NCBI RefSeq assembly: GCF_013377535.1
Contig: NZ_JABCJE010000011.1
Span: 1-64,000, forward strand
Source of the DNA: Donghicola mangrovi
Lineage (GTDB): Bacteria > Pseudomonadota > Alphaproteobacteria > Rhodobacterales > Rhodobacteraceae
Reading direction: 5' to 3'
Length of the DNA: 64,000 nt
Shown here: positions 1 to 11,951 of the stretch, one piece after another
How positions within the stretch are numbered: position 1 is the first letter of the stretch
How the letters are laid out: each line of letters starts with the position of its first letter
Position numbers and translations under genes: made by a program
The notes under the pieces: model-generated
What the model saw: the letters and a program-made list of their open reading frames with translations, nothing else
Told to the model about the DNA's origin: nothing
Databases searched by the model: none

Positions 1-2
1 CC

Positions 3-1328
3 TCACCGGTACCGATCTGCCCTGATCCCATGCCTCAGCAGCTTCGAATAGAACGTCTTCCGAGAGACGCCTAAACGATCCATAGCCGCTGTGGCATTCC
101 CTTTTGATACCTGCAGGGCATTGCGTAGTAGGGTTGCCTCATAGCGATCCATCATCTCGCTCAGACTTGCATCCGGCAGGTTGATTGAAGGTGCCACCTC
201 GATCCCTGTACAAAATGCTTCGGCGTATTGCTCAAGTTCACGCAAGTTGCCCGGCCAATCGTGGCTGTCCAAATGCGCCTGTATTACCGGCGAAAGGGGG
301 GGGACCTTGCGGCCGGTGCGCTCACTAACCCTCGTGGCAAAATGCCGGAAGATGTGCGGAACGTCTTCTCTTCGTGCTTTCAGTGGGGGGAGGGGCAGCG
401 TTAGGCCACTGAGACGGTAATAGAGGTCTGCGCGGAATGTGCCTGCCGCGACCATCCCGGACACATCCTTCACCGACGAAGCGATCACCCACAAATCAAC
501 CTGCCTGGCTGCGTTGGCGCCTTGGGGCCAGATCCGGCCGGTTTCGATGGCTTCCAGCATGCGGGCCTGCATTTCCAAGGGCATCGCATCGATCCCGTCC
601 AGATACAGCATCCCTCGCGAAGCCGTCTCGATCCGTCCATAAGTGCGCATCAGGGGGCCGCCCGCGCTGACTGTGCCAAAGTAATCAGCTTCATAACGAT
701 CAGGGTTAATCGCTCCGCAATGCACCGCTATAAAGGGTCGGGACCGCCGTGCGCTGATAGAGTGGATGTGACGGGCCAGACGTTCTTTGCCCACGCCAGT
801 TTCGCCGGTAAAGAGCGCGTTCATTTCCGCAGCGGCGATGTGTTCTGCGGTTTGACGCAGGTGCTGGATCGCAGGGCTGGTGCCGATCAATCCCTCGGAC
901 AGGGCGGGAACGGTGGCTTGGGCCTCGCGGAGGCGGCGGTTTTCCAGGACAAGACGTCGGGCTGACAGGGCGCGGGCCAGCGTGGTTTCCAGAGTGGCGC
1001 GGCTCGTTGGCTTGGTCATGAAATCATAGACGCCATCGTGCAGGGCTTGCACCGCCATTTCCACGTCACCGTGGCCCGTCAGCAGCACCACCGGCAATTC
1101 GGGATCAATGGCGCGGATGCGTTTGGCCAGTTCGATCCCATCGATGCCGGGCATCCGCACGTCAGACAGCACGACACCGGGCCAATCGCGGCTTAACCCC
1201 TCCAAAGCGGGCAGGGGGGTGTCAAAGGCTTCGGTCTCGAACCCCGACAGGCGCAGGCCTTGGACGGTTGCGGCCAAGAGCGGTGCATCATCTTCCACCA
1301 GCCGGATCAGTCCTTTGGTTTCGGTCAT
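3..1328 (-). CDS. dctD: DctD-like NtrC-family response regulator with degenerate AAA domain
   Basis: This is the response regulator of a DctB/DctD-type two-component system controlling C4-dicarboxylate uptake. A receiver domain (about residues 8-120, acidic pocket VEDD, phosphoacceptor Asp56 in LSDVRMPG) is followed by an AAA+ domain with Walker A GETGVGKE and a C-terminal Fis-type helix-turn-helix (SKGNATAAMDRLGVSRKTF). The loop that normally carries GAFTGA, the sigma-54 contact, reads VSAGGPLMRTYG, and Walker B reads YLDGID where LFLDEI is usual, so the catalytic Glu is Gly. The protein is therefore unlikely to be a classical sigma-54 activator. The start MTETK was chosen because its ATG overlaps the dctB stop (ATGA), implying translational coupling. 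The family call is firm; the mode of activation is inferred. Confidence 0.9.
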   Translation of the reverse strand: MTETKGLIRLVEDDAPLLAATVQGLRLSGFETEAFDTPLPALEGLSRDWPGVVLSDVRMPGIDGIELAKRIRAIDPELPVVLLTGHGDVEMAVQALHDGVYDFMTKPTSRATLETTLARALSARRLVLENRRLREAQATVPALSEGLIGTSPAIQHLRQTAEHIAAAEMNALFTGETGVGKERLARHIHSISARRSRPFIAVHCGAINPDRYEADYFGTVSAGGPLMRTYGRIETASRGMLYLDGIDAMPLEMQARMLEAIETGRIWPQGANAARQVDLWVIASSVKDVSGMVAAGTFRADLYYRLSGLTLPLPPLKARREDVPHIFRHFATRVSERTGRKVPPLSPVIQAHLDSHDWPGNLRELEQYAEAFCTGIEVAPSINLPDASLSEMMDRYEATLLRNALQVSKGNATAAMDRLGVSRKTFYSKLLRHGIRADRYR

Positions 1329-2956
1329 GCGTCGCTCCATAGATTGAGGTTCAGCCGGAATGTGGTGCCGACCGCCGCGGGCTCGACCTGCAATGCGCCC
1401 CCGAAATCGCGCATGATGGTCTCGCAAATCACCAGCCCAAGGCCGAGGCCCTGTGGTTTCGTGGTCTGGAACGGGGTGAAGGGCGCGTTGGCCACCTCGA
1501 GCGGCAAACCGGGCCCGTTGTCAGAAAGGCGCAGGATCAGGCGCCCGCCCTCGATCCGATGGGTCAGCGTGATGCATGGATCGGGCGTGTCGGTCAGGGC
1601 CTCTCGGGCGTTCTGGATCAGGTTCACGAGCACTTGTTCCAACCGCACGGTCTCGGCCCTGACGCGCAGATCCTCGGGGATCGGGTCAGCGATGATCCTG
1701 ATCCGGTCCGCAGCCCCCCGACTGGCCGCCAGCCGCAAAGACGCGCGCCAAGCCCCCGCCACACTCACCGGCCCCAGATCGCCGCGCGCCTTGCGGGCGA
1801 ACCCGCGCAGGTCCGAGGTGATGGTCTGGATGCGTTCAGACATCCGCACGATCTGCGCCAGATTTTCTTTGACCACATCAGACTGCGCGCCCTTGGGCAG
1901 CATTTCTTGGCCGTATTCGGCCAACAGGCGGATGGTGGCGAGCGGCTGGTTCACCTCGTGCGCGACCCCTGCGGAAATCTGCCCCAAGGCGGCCAGTTTG
2001 TTGGCCTGAACCAAGGTCCCCTGCATTTCGGCCAGTTGCGCCTCGGCCACTTCGCGGTCGCGGATTTCCTGCGACAGGGCGGCGGTGCGGGTGGCAACGT
2101 CCTGCTCTAGCCGGGTGCGGTAGCGGGCGGCTTCGGCCTGACGGCGGGTATGGTTGGCTAGCACCAGCGCCGCGCCCGTCAGCACGAGGCCCACGATCAC
2201 CACCGCCGCAACCCCTTGGCCGTAGACGGGCGCGGTGGGCAGGGTCATCACCAGATGCCAGTCAGAGCGGGGCACGGGCTGGCGGATGGTCCAGCGGGTT
2301 TCGGGCGGCTCTGGCAGAAAGCGCAGCGCAGGTTCCGAGGTCACGGTCACCGTGCCATCCGTGGCCGCCACATAGCTGGGACGCGCCGAGGCCCGCCACG
2401 TGGTTTCGAATTCGTTAAAGTCGAGCTTGACCACCACAACCCCCAAGGGCTGCCCCACGCCATCAATCCGACGCGACAGGTACAGGCCGGGCAGGCGGCT
2501 GACACTGCCAAGGGCATATTCTCGCCCTTCGCCCCCTGCCATCGCCTGCTGGAAATAGGCACGGTAATCATAGCTGCGCCCCACGAAACTGGTCGGCTCG
2601 CGCCAGTTCGAGGCAGAGGTCGTCTTGCCCGCCGCATCCATCACATACAGCACGGACGCGCCGATTTCAGCGTTCAAGGCCTCGAGCCGTTGCGACAAAG
2701 CCTGATTGGCGGCCTGCAAGGGCAGGGTCTGCGCGGCGATCACTTGGGGGTCACTCGACAGGACAGCGCCCACCGCCTGTTGCCGTGCAAGCTCGGACGA
2801 TACCCCCAAGGCGCGGGTTTGGGCGTCGATGGCTGCTTCCTCTCGGGCGCGCTCCAGGGCCAGATGAACGGACCCGAACCATGTGCCCGCCAGAACGGCC
2901 AGCGCGGCGGCCCACATGGCCGCTCGGCGGGGGGAGGGAGTGTGAAAACGCGCCAT
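1325..2956 (-). CDS. dctB: DctB-like membrane sensor histidine kinase
   Basis: This sensor kinase pairs with the downstream DctD-like regulator and probably senses C4-dicarboxylates in the periplasm. A membrane segment near residues 12-32 and a second near 245-267 flank a periplasmic region of about 210 residues, as in DctB double-PAS/Cache sensors. After a coiled linker (about 270-320) come the H-box GVAHEVNQPLAT with phosphoacceptor His333, the N-box NLIQNAREAL, and the G-boxes DNGPGLP and GLGLGLVIC. The length of 543 residues is normal for DctB. The gene lies divergent from dctA, the arrangement known from rhizobia. Its promoter probably lies between 2957 and 3150, next to a conserved pair of dyads, so autoregulation is possible. 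Confidence 0.92.
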   Translation of the reverse strand: MARFHTPSPRRAAMWAAALAVLAGTWFGSVHLALERAREEAAIDAQTRALGVSSELARQQAVGAVLSSDPQVIAAQTLPLQAANQALSQRLEALNAEIGASVLYVMDAAGKTTSASNWREPTSFVGRSYDYRAYFQQAMAGGEGREYALGSVSRLPGLYLSRRIDGVGQPLGVVVVKLDFNEFETTWRASARPSYVAATDGTVTVTSEPALRFLPEPPETRWTIRQPVPRSDWHLVMTLPTAPVYGQGVAAVVIVGLVLTGAALVLANHTRRQAEAARYRTRLEQDVATRTAALSQEIRDREVAEAQLAEMQGTLVQANKLAALGQISAGVAHEVNQPLATIRLLAEYGQEMLPKGAQSDVVKENLAQIVRMSERIQTITSDLRGFARKARGDLGPVSVAGAWRASLRLAASRGAADRIRIIADPIPEDLRVRAETVRLEQVLVNLIQNAREALTDTPDPCITLTHRIEGGRLILRLSDNGPGLPLEVANAPFTPFQTTKPQGLGLGLVICETIMRDFGGALQVEPAAVGTTFRLNLNLWSDA

Positions 2957-2975
2957 AGAGAGTCGGGCCCCAACT

Positions 2976-3023
2976 GTTTCGAAATGGAAACTCCGGCCCT
3001 TTTAAGTGTTTCCATATGGTAAC
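2976..3023. promoter_or_regulatory. Tandem 16-bp dyads, probable DctD binding sites
   Basis: Two related inverted repeats lie between dctB and dctA: GTTTCGAAATGGAAAC at 2976-2991 and GTTTCCATATGGTAAC at 3008-3023. Their starts are 32 bp apart, close to three helical turns, so bound dimers would sit on the same face of the DNA. They end about 125 bp before the dctA start and begin 20 bp upstream of dctB. Position and symmetry suggest operators for the DctD-like regulator; this is inference. Confidence 0.6.
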
Positions 3024-3150
3024 ACAATTCCGCACCGCAGCAAGGAAATTCCAAAACTTAACAGCGATTTAACGTTTTTGCCGCAAAATTGGAGCCTAAC
3101 CCGCCCCTTCCGTATCCTGCAGGGAAATCTCAACGCATGCGGAGGAGCAA

Positions 3151-4482
3151 ATGCACTTCGAGACCGGCGCCCCTGTGCGCCATATCCCCTTTTACAAGCA
3201 CCTGTATTTCCAGGTTCTGGTAGCCATCACCCTTGGCGCGCTGCTTGGCCATTTCTACCCCGGCACCGGCGAGGCGATGAAGCCCCTTGGCGATGCCTTC
3301 ATCAAGCTGGTCAAGATGATCATTGCGCCGGTGATCTTTCTGACCATCGTGACCGGTCTGGCGGGCATGGGCTCGCTGAAAAGCGTGGGCTCGGTCGCGA
3401 CCAAGGCGTTCGGCTATTTTCTGTTCTTCTCGACCCTTGCGCTGATCGTCGGTCTGGTGATCGCCAACGTGATCCAGCCCGGTGCGGGGATGAACATCGA
3501 CCCGGCTTCGCTGAATGCCGACGCGGTCGAGACCTATACCTCGAAGATGCATGAAACCAGCATCACTGGCTTCCTGATGGGGATCATCCCGACCACGATC
3601 TTCTCGGCCTTTACCGAGGGCAACATCCTTCAGGTGCTGTTCGTGGCGATCCTGTTCGGCGTGTCCTGCATTCTGGTGGGCGATCACGCGGCCCCCGTCG
3701 TGAGCCTGTGTGAAAAAGCGTCCATCGTGATCTTCCGCATGGTCGGCATCCTGATGAAGGCCGCCCCCATCGGTGCCTTTGGTGCCTTTGCGTTTACCAT
3801 CGGCAAATACGGCCTTGGCGCGATCACCAACCTTGCGATGCTGGTGGGCACCTTCTACCTAACCGCCGCCATTTTCGTCATCGGCGTTCTGGGGACGGTG
3901 TGCTGGCTGAACGGCTTCTCGATCTTCAAGCTGATCGGCTATCTCAAGGCGGAAATCCTGTTGGTTCTGGGGACCTCGTCGTCGGAATCCGCGCTGCCCG
4001 CCCTGATGGAGAAAATGGAGGCCGCAGGCTGCGCCCGCCCCGTCGTGGGTCTGGTGGTGCCGACCGGCTATTCGTTCAACCTTGATGGTACCAACATCTA
4101 CATGACCCTCGCGGCGCTGTTCATCGCGCAGTCCATGAATATCGACATCGCGCTGGGGGATCAGATCCTGCTGCTGCTGGTGGCGATGCTGTCGTCCAAG
4201 GGTGCGGCTGGCGTGACCGGTGCGGGCTTTATCACCCTTGCCGCGACCCTGTCGGTGGTGCCGACTGTGCCGGTGGCGGGCATGGCGCTGATCCTTGGCG
4301 TAGACCGCTTTATGTCGGAATGCCGCTCGATCACCAACTTCATCGGTAACGCGGTGGCAACCATCGTCGTCAGCCGGTGGGAGGGCAAACTGGACCGCGA
4401 CCAGCTGGCCAAAGCCCTGAACGGAGAGCTGCCCCCGCCGTCCGCCCCAAAGGACAACATCGCGATGGCCCCCGCCGAATAA
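3151..4482 (+). CDS. dctA: C4-dicarboxylate:cation symporter DctA
   Basis: This inner-membrane symporter imports succinate, fumarate, malate and related dicarboxylates. The 443-residue protein has the usual DctA/SDF length and opens with a family-typical amphipathic stretch and first helix ([21 protein letters not shown]). The re-entrant serine-rich hairpin TSSSESALP (about residue 275) and the [13 protein letters not shown] motif (about residue 307) form the substrate and cation site of this family. The ATG follows GGAGGAG by four bases. It is transcribed away from dctBD and ends at a strong terminator, so it is probably monocistronic and under dctBD control. Confidence 0.95.
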   Translation: MHFETGAPVRHIPFYKHLYFQVLVAITLGALLGHFYPGTGEAMKPLGDAFIKLVKMIIAPVIFLTIVTGLAGMGSLKSVGSVATKAFGYFLFFSTLALIVGLVIANVIQPGAGMNIDPASLNADAVETYTSKMHETSITGFLMGIIPTTIFSAFTEGNILQVLFVAILFGVSCILVGDHAAPVVSLCEKASIVIFRMVGILMKAAPIGAFGAFAFTIGKYGLGAITNLAMLVGTFYLTAAIFVIGVLGTVCWLNGFSIFKLIGYLKAEILLVLGTSSSESALPALMEKMEAAGCARPVVGLVVPTGYSFNLDGTNIYMTLAALFIAQSMNIDIALGDQILLLLVAMLSSKGAAGVTGAGFITLAATLSVVPTVPVAGMALILGVDRFMSECRSITNFIGNAVATIVVSRWEGKLDRDQLAKALNGELPPPSAPKDNIAMAPAE

Positions 4483-4503
4483 TCGCACCAAACCACCCCT
4501 CGG

Positions 4504-4532
4504 AAAACCGGAGCCCTCGTGCTCCGGTTTTT
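4504..4532 (+). terminator. Rho-independent terminator after dctA
   Basis: The stem AAAACCGGAGC pairs with GCTCCGGTTTT around the loop CCTCGT and runs into a T-rich tract. It starts 21 bases after the dctA stop. Confidence 0.88.
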
Positions 4533-4596
4533 CCGTTTTGGCGGGGCGACATAGGTGCCTCTTTCCGAACGGCAGCGGGATTGGTAGGTCAGGCTT

Positions 4597-4893
4597 ATGG
4601 ATACTGATGCTTTGTTTGATAGCCTGTTTACCGCGCTGCCCTTGTGGGCGGTGGCCTATCTGCTGTTTGCGATGATTTGCGGCATCGTGATGCTTTTCAA
4701 AAATGACCCTATGCCTGTGACCGAGCGCGATCTGGATAGCCCGATCGTGGTTGTGATCTCGATGCTGGCGGGACTGCTCTGGCCGTTCATGCTGATGAAG
4801 TGGATCGGTGATCTGTTCTCTCGGCCTGAACCCGCGCCCGCACCGGCCAAGCCCAAACGCGCCCCCCGACCCAAGCGCCAGAAGCGCCGCTAG
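4597..4893 (+). CDS. Small two-helix membrane protein of unknown function
   Basis: I do not recognise a named family. The 98-residue product has two hydrophobic segments (about 13-33 and 47-66) and a strongly basic, proline-rich tail (PAPAPAKPKRAPRPKRQKRR), suggesting a small inner-membrane protein with a cytoplasmic charged C-terminus. No clear SD precedes the ATG. It sits after the dctA terminator and 57 bases before the PAP2 phosphatase start on the same strand, so the two may be co-transcribed. The coding call rests on amphipathic organisation and a sensible position between neighbours. Confidence 0.65.
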   Translation: MDTDALFDSLFTALPLWAVAYLLFAMICGIVMLFKNDPMPVTERDLDSPIVVVISMLAGLLWPFMLMKWIGDLFSRPEPAPAPAKPKRAPRPKRQKRR

Positions 4894-4950
4894 GGTGGAA
4901 CAGTCGGGGCGCATCGGGCGTTTCCCGAACAGATGACCAGAAAGACCGCC

Positions 4951-5652
4951 ATGTCCCGTTTGCCCATGCTGACCGCCCTGATCCACCGTTTTGAAACCCG
5001 CACGCTGATGATGCTGGCAGTGATTGCCGGGGCACTCTGGGCCTTTGTCGGGATCGCAGAGGAGATGACCGAAGGCGACCTGCACGCCTTTGACGAGGCG
5101 GTGATGCTGGCGCTCCGAGTGCCCGGTCAGCTGGACAATCCCATTGGCGGCCCGCAAATCGAGATTGCGATGCGGGACCTGACGGCTTTGGGCGGGGTCA
5201 CGGTCCTGACCCTGATGACGGTGTCGGTGCTGGTCTATCTGCTGCTGGTGCGCCAACGGGGATCGGCGGCGCTGTTGGCGGTGTCCATCGCGGGCGGGCA
5301 GGCGCTGTCCCATCTGGCGAAACTGGGCTTTGACCGGCCGCGTCCCGATCTGGTGTCCCACGCGGTCGAGGTGTCGACCTCGTCCTTCCCCTCGGGCCAT
5401 TCGATGATGTCGGCGGTGACCTATCTGACTTTGGCGGTGATGTTGGCGCGTGCCGATGACCGCCCCTCGATCCGTGCGTTCTACATCGTGGTGGCGGCGG
5501 TTCTGGCGATGCTGGTCGGGATCAGTCGGGTCTATCTGGGGGTGCACTGGCCCTCGGACGTGCTGGCAGGCTGGTCCTTGGGGGCGGCTTGGGCGCTGGG
5601 GGTGGCGATGGTCGCCCGATGGCTGGCCCGCCGAGGCAAGATCGAAAGCTGA
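4951..5652 (+). CDS. PAP2-family membrane phosphatase
   Basis: This is an integral membrane phosphatase of the type-2 phosphatidic acid phosphatase superfamily. These enzymes act on lipid phosphates or undecaprenyl pyrophosphate at the outer face of the inner membrane. The three family motifs are present in order: K-x5-RPRP (KLGFDRPRP), PSGH (SFPSGHSMM) and SR-x5-H (SRVYLGVHWPSD). Five or six hydrophobic segments are visible. An ATG at 4933 is also in frame, but the one at 4951 has AGAAAG at good spacing and was preferred, giving 233 residues. The substrate cannot be told from sequence. Confidence 0.85.
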   Translation: MSRLPMLTALIHRFETRTLMMLAVIAGALWAFVGIAEEMTEGDLHAFDEAVMLALRVPGQLDNPIGGPQIEIAMRDLTALGGVTVLTLMTVSVLVYLLLVRQRGSAALLAVSIAGGQALSHLAKLGFDRPRPDLVSHAVEVSTSSFPSGHSMMSAVTYLTLAVMLARADDRPSIRAFYIVVAAVLAMLVGISRVYLGVHWPSDVLAGWSLGAAWALGVAMVARWLARRGKIES

Positions 5653-5665
5653 TCCACCGAAAATC

Positions 5666-5703
5666 AAAAGGCCCGCACCGGATGTCCAGTGCGGGCCTTT
5701 TTT
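5666..5703. terminator. Bidirectional terminator between PAP2 gene and katG
   Basis: AAAAGGCCCGCAC pairs with GTGCGGGCCTTTT around a ten-base loop, with T runs on both strands. It lies between the convergent PAP2 and katG stops and can serve both. Confidence 0.88.
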
Positions 5704-5706
5704 GTC

Positions 5707-7908
<2,202 letters not shown>

Positions 7909-7990
7909 TCAAAGTGACCACAGCGGCGAAAGTTCCCCGGATTGCGGGGGGCCGCCGTGATTTCTTGAAAACGAAGATAGGAGAGGATTC

Positions 7991-8041
7991 CGATAAAATA
8001 TAATCGTATGTTTTTTTTGTTGCGATAATTTCAGGTTATCG
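7991..8041 (-). promoter_or_regulatory. OxyR-like dyads upstream of katG
   Basis: Two inverted repeats lie in the AT-rich part of the katG upstream region. CGATAA-N7-TTATCG (8023-8041) has perfect six-base arms, and CGAT-N8-ATCG (7991-8006) is a shorter relative. Spaced dyads of this kind, with ATA/TAT-containing arms, resemble the four-half-site OxyR operators known upstream of katG in other proteobacteria. No oxyR gene is in the window. They are 116 or more bases from the start codon, so a long leader would be needed. Confidence 0.45.
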
Positions 8042-8063
8042 AAATGGCCGCAGTGCAGCATTG

Positions 8064-8096
8064 AAAAAGCCCCCGTCGCGCTGGGGCAATGGGGGC
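8064..8096 (-). terminator. Terminator of the peptide ABC operon
   Basis: Read on the minus strand, GCCCCC pairs with GGGGGC across a 16-base interior and is followed directly by TTTTT. It lies just beyond the last ABC gene, which stops at 8123. Confidence 0.7.
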
Positions 8097-8122
8097 ATGG
8101 GTCGTGTGGTGGATCGTTCGGG

Positions 8123-9076
8123 TCAGACGTAAAAGCACGCCGCCTGATGGGGGCCTGATGTCAGGTCCGGCCGCTCGGCGCGGCATTTGTCCGTGGCCAG
8201 CCAGCAGCGCGGCGCAAAGGCGCAGCCCGGCGGGACGTTCAGCGGGGACGGCAGTTCGCCGGTCAGCTTGATCCGTTCTTTGTGGTGCTCGGGGTCGGCG
8301 ATGGGCGTCGCGGAGAGCAGCGCCTTGGTATAGGGATGAGAGGGGTTGTCGAACACCGCCTCCTTGGGGCCCTTTTCCACGGCGCGGCCCAGATACATCA
8401 CGATCACATCGTCGGCCACGTGGCGCACAACGCTGAGGTCGTGCGAGATGAACAGATAGGCCAGCCCCAGACGCTCTTGCAGATCAGTCAGCAGGTTCAG
8501 CACCGAAGACTGGATCGACAGGTCCAGTGCCGACACGGGTTCGTCCAGCACCAGCACTTTGGGGTCCAGCATCAGGGCGCGGGCAATCGCGATCCGCTGG
8601 CGCTGCCCGCCCGAGAACATGTGCGGATAGCGGTCGAAATGCTCGGGGCGCAGGCCGACCATGTTCAGCATCTGGCGGGCGCGGTCTTCTTTCTCGGCCT
8701 TGGACAGATCGGGGCGGTTGATCACCAAGGGCTCCATCAGGATCTGCCCGATCCGCTGGCGCGGGTTCAGCGATCCGTAGGGGTCTTGGAACACGATCTG
8801 CACCGACTGGCGGACCGAGGCCCATTGGTCGGGCGTCACCGCTTGGCCATCAAGGGTCAGGGTGCCGCTGGTCGGCTCCTCGATCATGGTGACCATACGG
8901 GCAAGGGTCGATTTCCCGCAGCCGGACTCGCCGACCACGGCCAGCGTCTTGCCCGCGTAGAGTTCGAAATCCACGTCCTGCACGGCTCGCAGGGTCTGGG
9001 GTTTGCTGAACAGCCCGCCGCCCACCGCATAATGGCGGGCCAGATGGCTGGCGGTCATCACGGGGGCTTGGGTCAT
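8123..9076 (-). CDS. Dipeptide/oligopeptide ABC transporter ATPase, DppF/OppF type
   Basis: This is one of two ATP-hydrolysing subunits that power a peptide-type importer. It has Walker A GESGCGKST, signature SGGQRQR, Walker B VLVLDEPVSALD and the H-loop in LFISHDLSVV. The C-terminal oligopeptide-binding/HPY extension has the conserved NPSHPYTKALL and a cysteine-containing PPGCAFAPRC segment of the iron-sulfur-like type common in DppF. Its ATG overlaps the stop of the DppD-type gene (ATGA). It is the last gene before a terminator. Peptide specificity is suggested by the family but not proven. Confidence 0.92.
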   Translation of the reverse strand: MTQAPVMTASHLARHYAVGGGLFSKPQTLRAVQDVDFELYAGKTLAVVGESGCGKSTLARMVTMIEEPTSGTLTLDGQAVTPDQWASVRQSVQIVFQDPYGSLNPRQRIGQILMEPLVINRPDLSKAEKEDRARQMLNMVGLRPEHFDRYPHMFSGGQRQRIAIARALMLDPKVLVLDEPVSALDLSIQSSVLNLLTDLQERLGLAYLFISHDLSVVRHVADDVIVMYLGRAVEKGPKEAVFDNPSHPYTKALLSATPIADPEHHKERIKLTGELPSPLNVPPGCAFAPRCWLATDKCRAERPDLTSGPHQAACFYV

Positions 9077-10050
9077 GACGCGATCCTCTGGTCGGTGTTC
9101 AGCGGGTAGTGGCAGCGGGCGTAGCCCAGATCAGCCCCGAGCGGGGCAGGGGGCACGCTGCGGCAGTGGTCGTTCGCGAACTGGCAGCGCGGGCTGAACA
9201 GGCACCCTGCGGGCCGGTCGAACTGTCCGGGGACGACGCCGGGGATGGTGGGCAGACGCTTTTCCGTGGCGCGTTCAGGCAGAGCGCGCAGCAGCGCATC
9301 CGAATACGGATGATGCGGGGCGCGGAACAGATCGCGCACGGGGCGCTCCTCGATCTTTTGCCCCGCATATTGGACGCTGACGCGGTGGGCGGTTTCGGCG
9401 ACCACACCCATATCGTGAGTGATCAGGACCAGACCCATTCCGCTCTCTTCGCGCAGGGAAGTCAGCAGGTCGAGGATCTGCGCCTGAATGGTCACATCCA
9501 GCGCCGTGGTGGGTTCGTCCGCAATCAGCAGCTTGGGTTTGCAGGCAATCGCCATCGCGATCATCACGCGCTGGTTCATGCCCCCCGACAGCTGGTGGGG
9601 AAAGGACGACAGACGCTTTTCCGGCGCGGGGATGCCGACCTGCTCGAACAGTTCGATGGCGCGTTTGTGCCGCTCGGCGCGGCCCATGCCCAGATGTTTG
9701 CGCAGGGCTTCCTTGATCTGCCAGCCCACGGTGAAGCACGGGTTCAAGGACGACATCGGCTCCTGAAAGATCATCGCAAGGTCTTTGCCGATGATCTTGC
9801 GGCGGTCCTTGGCGTTCATGGTCAGCAGGTCGTGGCCGTTAAACGACAGCTCGTCGGCGGTCACTTTGGCGGTCCACGGCAAGAGGCCCATCAACGCCAG
9901 CATGGACACGGACTTGCCCGATCCACTCTCGCCCACGATGGCGAGAATCTCACCGCTCGCCACGTCCTGATCCACACTGTCCACAGCGCGGAACATGCCG
10001 GTCGAGGTCGAGAACTCAACGCTCAGATTTCGAATACGGAGGAGGCTCAT
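9073..10050 (-). CDS. Dipeptide/oligopeptide ABC transporter ATPase, DppD/OppD type
   Basis: This is the second ATPase subunit of the importer. It shows Walker A GESGSGKS, signature LSGGMNQR, Walker B LLIADEPTTALD and H-loop LITHDMGVV. The DppD-type C-terminal region has PHHPYSDALLRALP and a Cys-rich PAGCLFSPRC motif. At 325 residues it has normal family length. It starts three bases after the preceding permease stop and overlaps the next ATPase gene by four bases, so the subunits are translated as a coupled set. Confidence 0.92.
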   Translation of the reverse strand: MSLLRIRNLSVEFSTSTGMFRAVDSVDQDVASGEILAIVGESGSGKSVSMLALMGLLPWTAKVTADELSFNGHDLLTMNAKDRRKIIGKDLAMIFQEPMSSLNPCFTVGWQIKEALRKHLGMGRAERHKRAIELFEQVGIPAPEKRLSSFPHQLSGGMNQRVMIAMAIACKPKLLIADEPTTALDVTIQAQILDLLTSLREESGMGLVLITHDMGVVAETAHRVSVQYAGQKIEERPVRDLFRAPHHPYSDALLRALPERATEKRLPTIPGVVPGQFDRPAGCLFSPRCQFANDHCRSVPPAPLGADLGYARCHYPLNTDQRIAS

Positions 10051-10053
10051 GTC

Positions 10054-10943
10054 TCAGCTCCTTTTCAGCTTGGGATCAAGGGCGTCGCGCAGACCGTCGC
10101 CCATCAGGTTGATCGCCAGAACGGTGATCAGAATGGCCACACCGGGGAAGGTCACGACCCACCATGCGCGCAGAATGAACTCGCGTGCTTCGGCCAGCAT
10201 GGTGCCCCATTCGGGGGTCGGGGGCTGCGCGCCCATCCCCAGAAAGCCCAGAGCCGCCGCATCCAGAATAGCGGTTGAGAACGACAGCGCCGCCTGCACG
10301 ATGATCGGGGCCAGACAGTTGGGCAGGACGGTGATGAACATCAGCCGCATCAGGCCGGCACCCGCCACACGGGCCGAGGTCACGTAGTCCTTTTGCCGCT
10401 CGGACATGACCGAGGCGCGAGTCAGGCGCACATAGTGGGGCTGCAAAACGATGGCGATGGCGATCATGGCGTTGGTCAGCGACGGCCCCAGAACGGCCAC
10501 CAGCACCAAGGCCAGCAGTAGCGAGGGGAACGCCAGAATGATGTCCATCAGGCGCATGATGATCGTGTCCAGCCAGCGCGGCGCAAAGCCCGCCAGCACC
10601 CCGATGACGATCCCGCCAACCGACGCAATCGACACCACCACAATTCCCACAAAGAAGCTGAACCGCGCCCCCACAATCAGGCGGGACAGCATATCGCGGC
10701 CCAAGGGGTCAGTGCCCAAGGGGAAGGTCCAGCTTCCGCCTTCTTGCCAGAACGGGGGCTGCAGGATGTGCTCGCGGTACTGCATGGTCGGGTCGTGGGG
10801 CGCAATGAACGGGGCGAATGCCGCCACGATCAGGAAGGCTCCGAAGACCCACAGGCCCATGACGGCCCCACGGTTTTCGCGGAAGTAGTACCAGAATTCA
10901 CGCAAGGCGCTGGGACGGGACGGAGTGTTCGACATCTCGGTCA

Positions 10944-10944
<1 letters not shown>
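10054..10944 (-). CDS. Peptide ABC transporter permease, DppC type
   Basis: This inner-membrane permease pairs with the DppB-type subunit. It has an N-terminal OppC-type segment (SALREFWYYFRENRGAVMGL) with the first helix, then about five more helices. The cytoplasmic EAA-like loop that docks the ATPase is visible as ASVMSERQKDYVTSARVAGAG. Its ATG shares one base with the stop of the upstream permease gene (TGATG). Its length of 296 residues is typical. Substrate class follows from the whole operon. Confidence 0.92.

Positions 10945-11944
<1,000 letters not shown>

Positions 11945-11951
<7 letters not shown>

Noticed and set aside
3091-3104. GG-N10-GC pattern resembling a sigma-54 promoter before dctA
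   Set aside because: The flanking bases fit TTGGCAC-N5-TTGC poorly, and the regulator lacks the GAFTGA and Walker B residues needed for sigma-54 activation. It is kept only as an open alternative in a finding.
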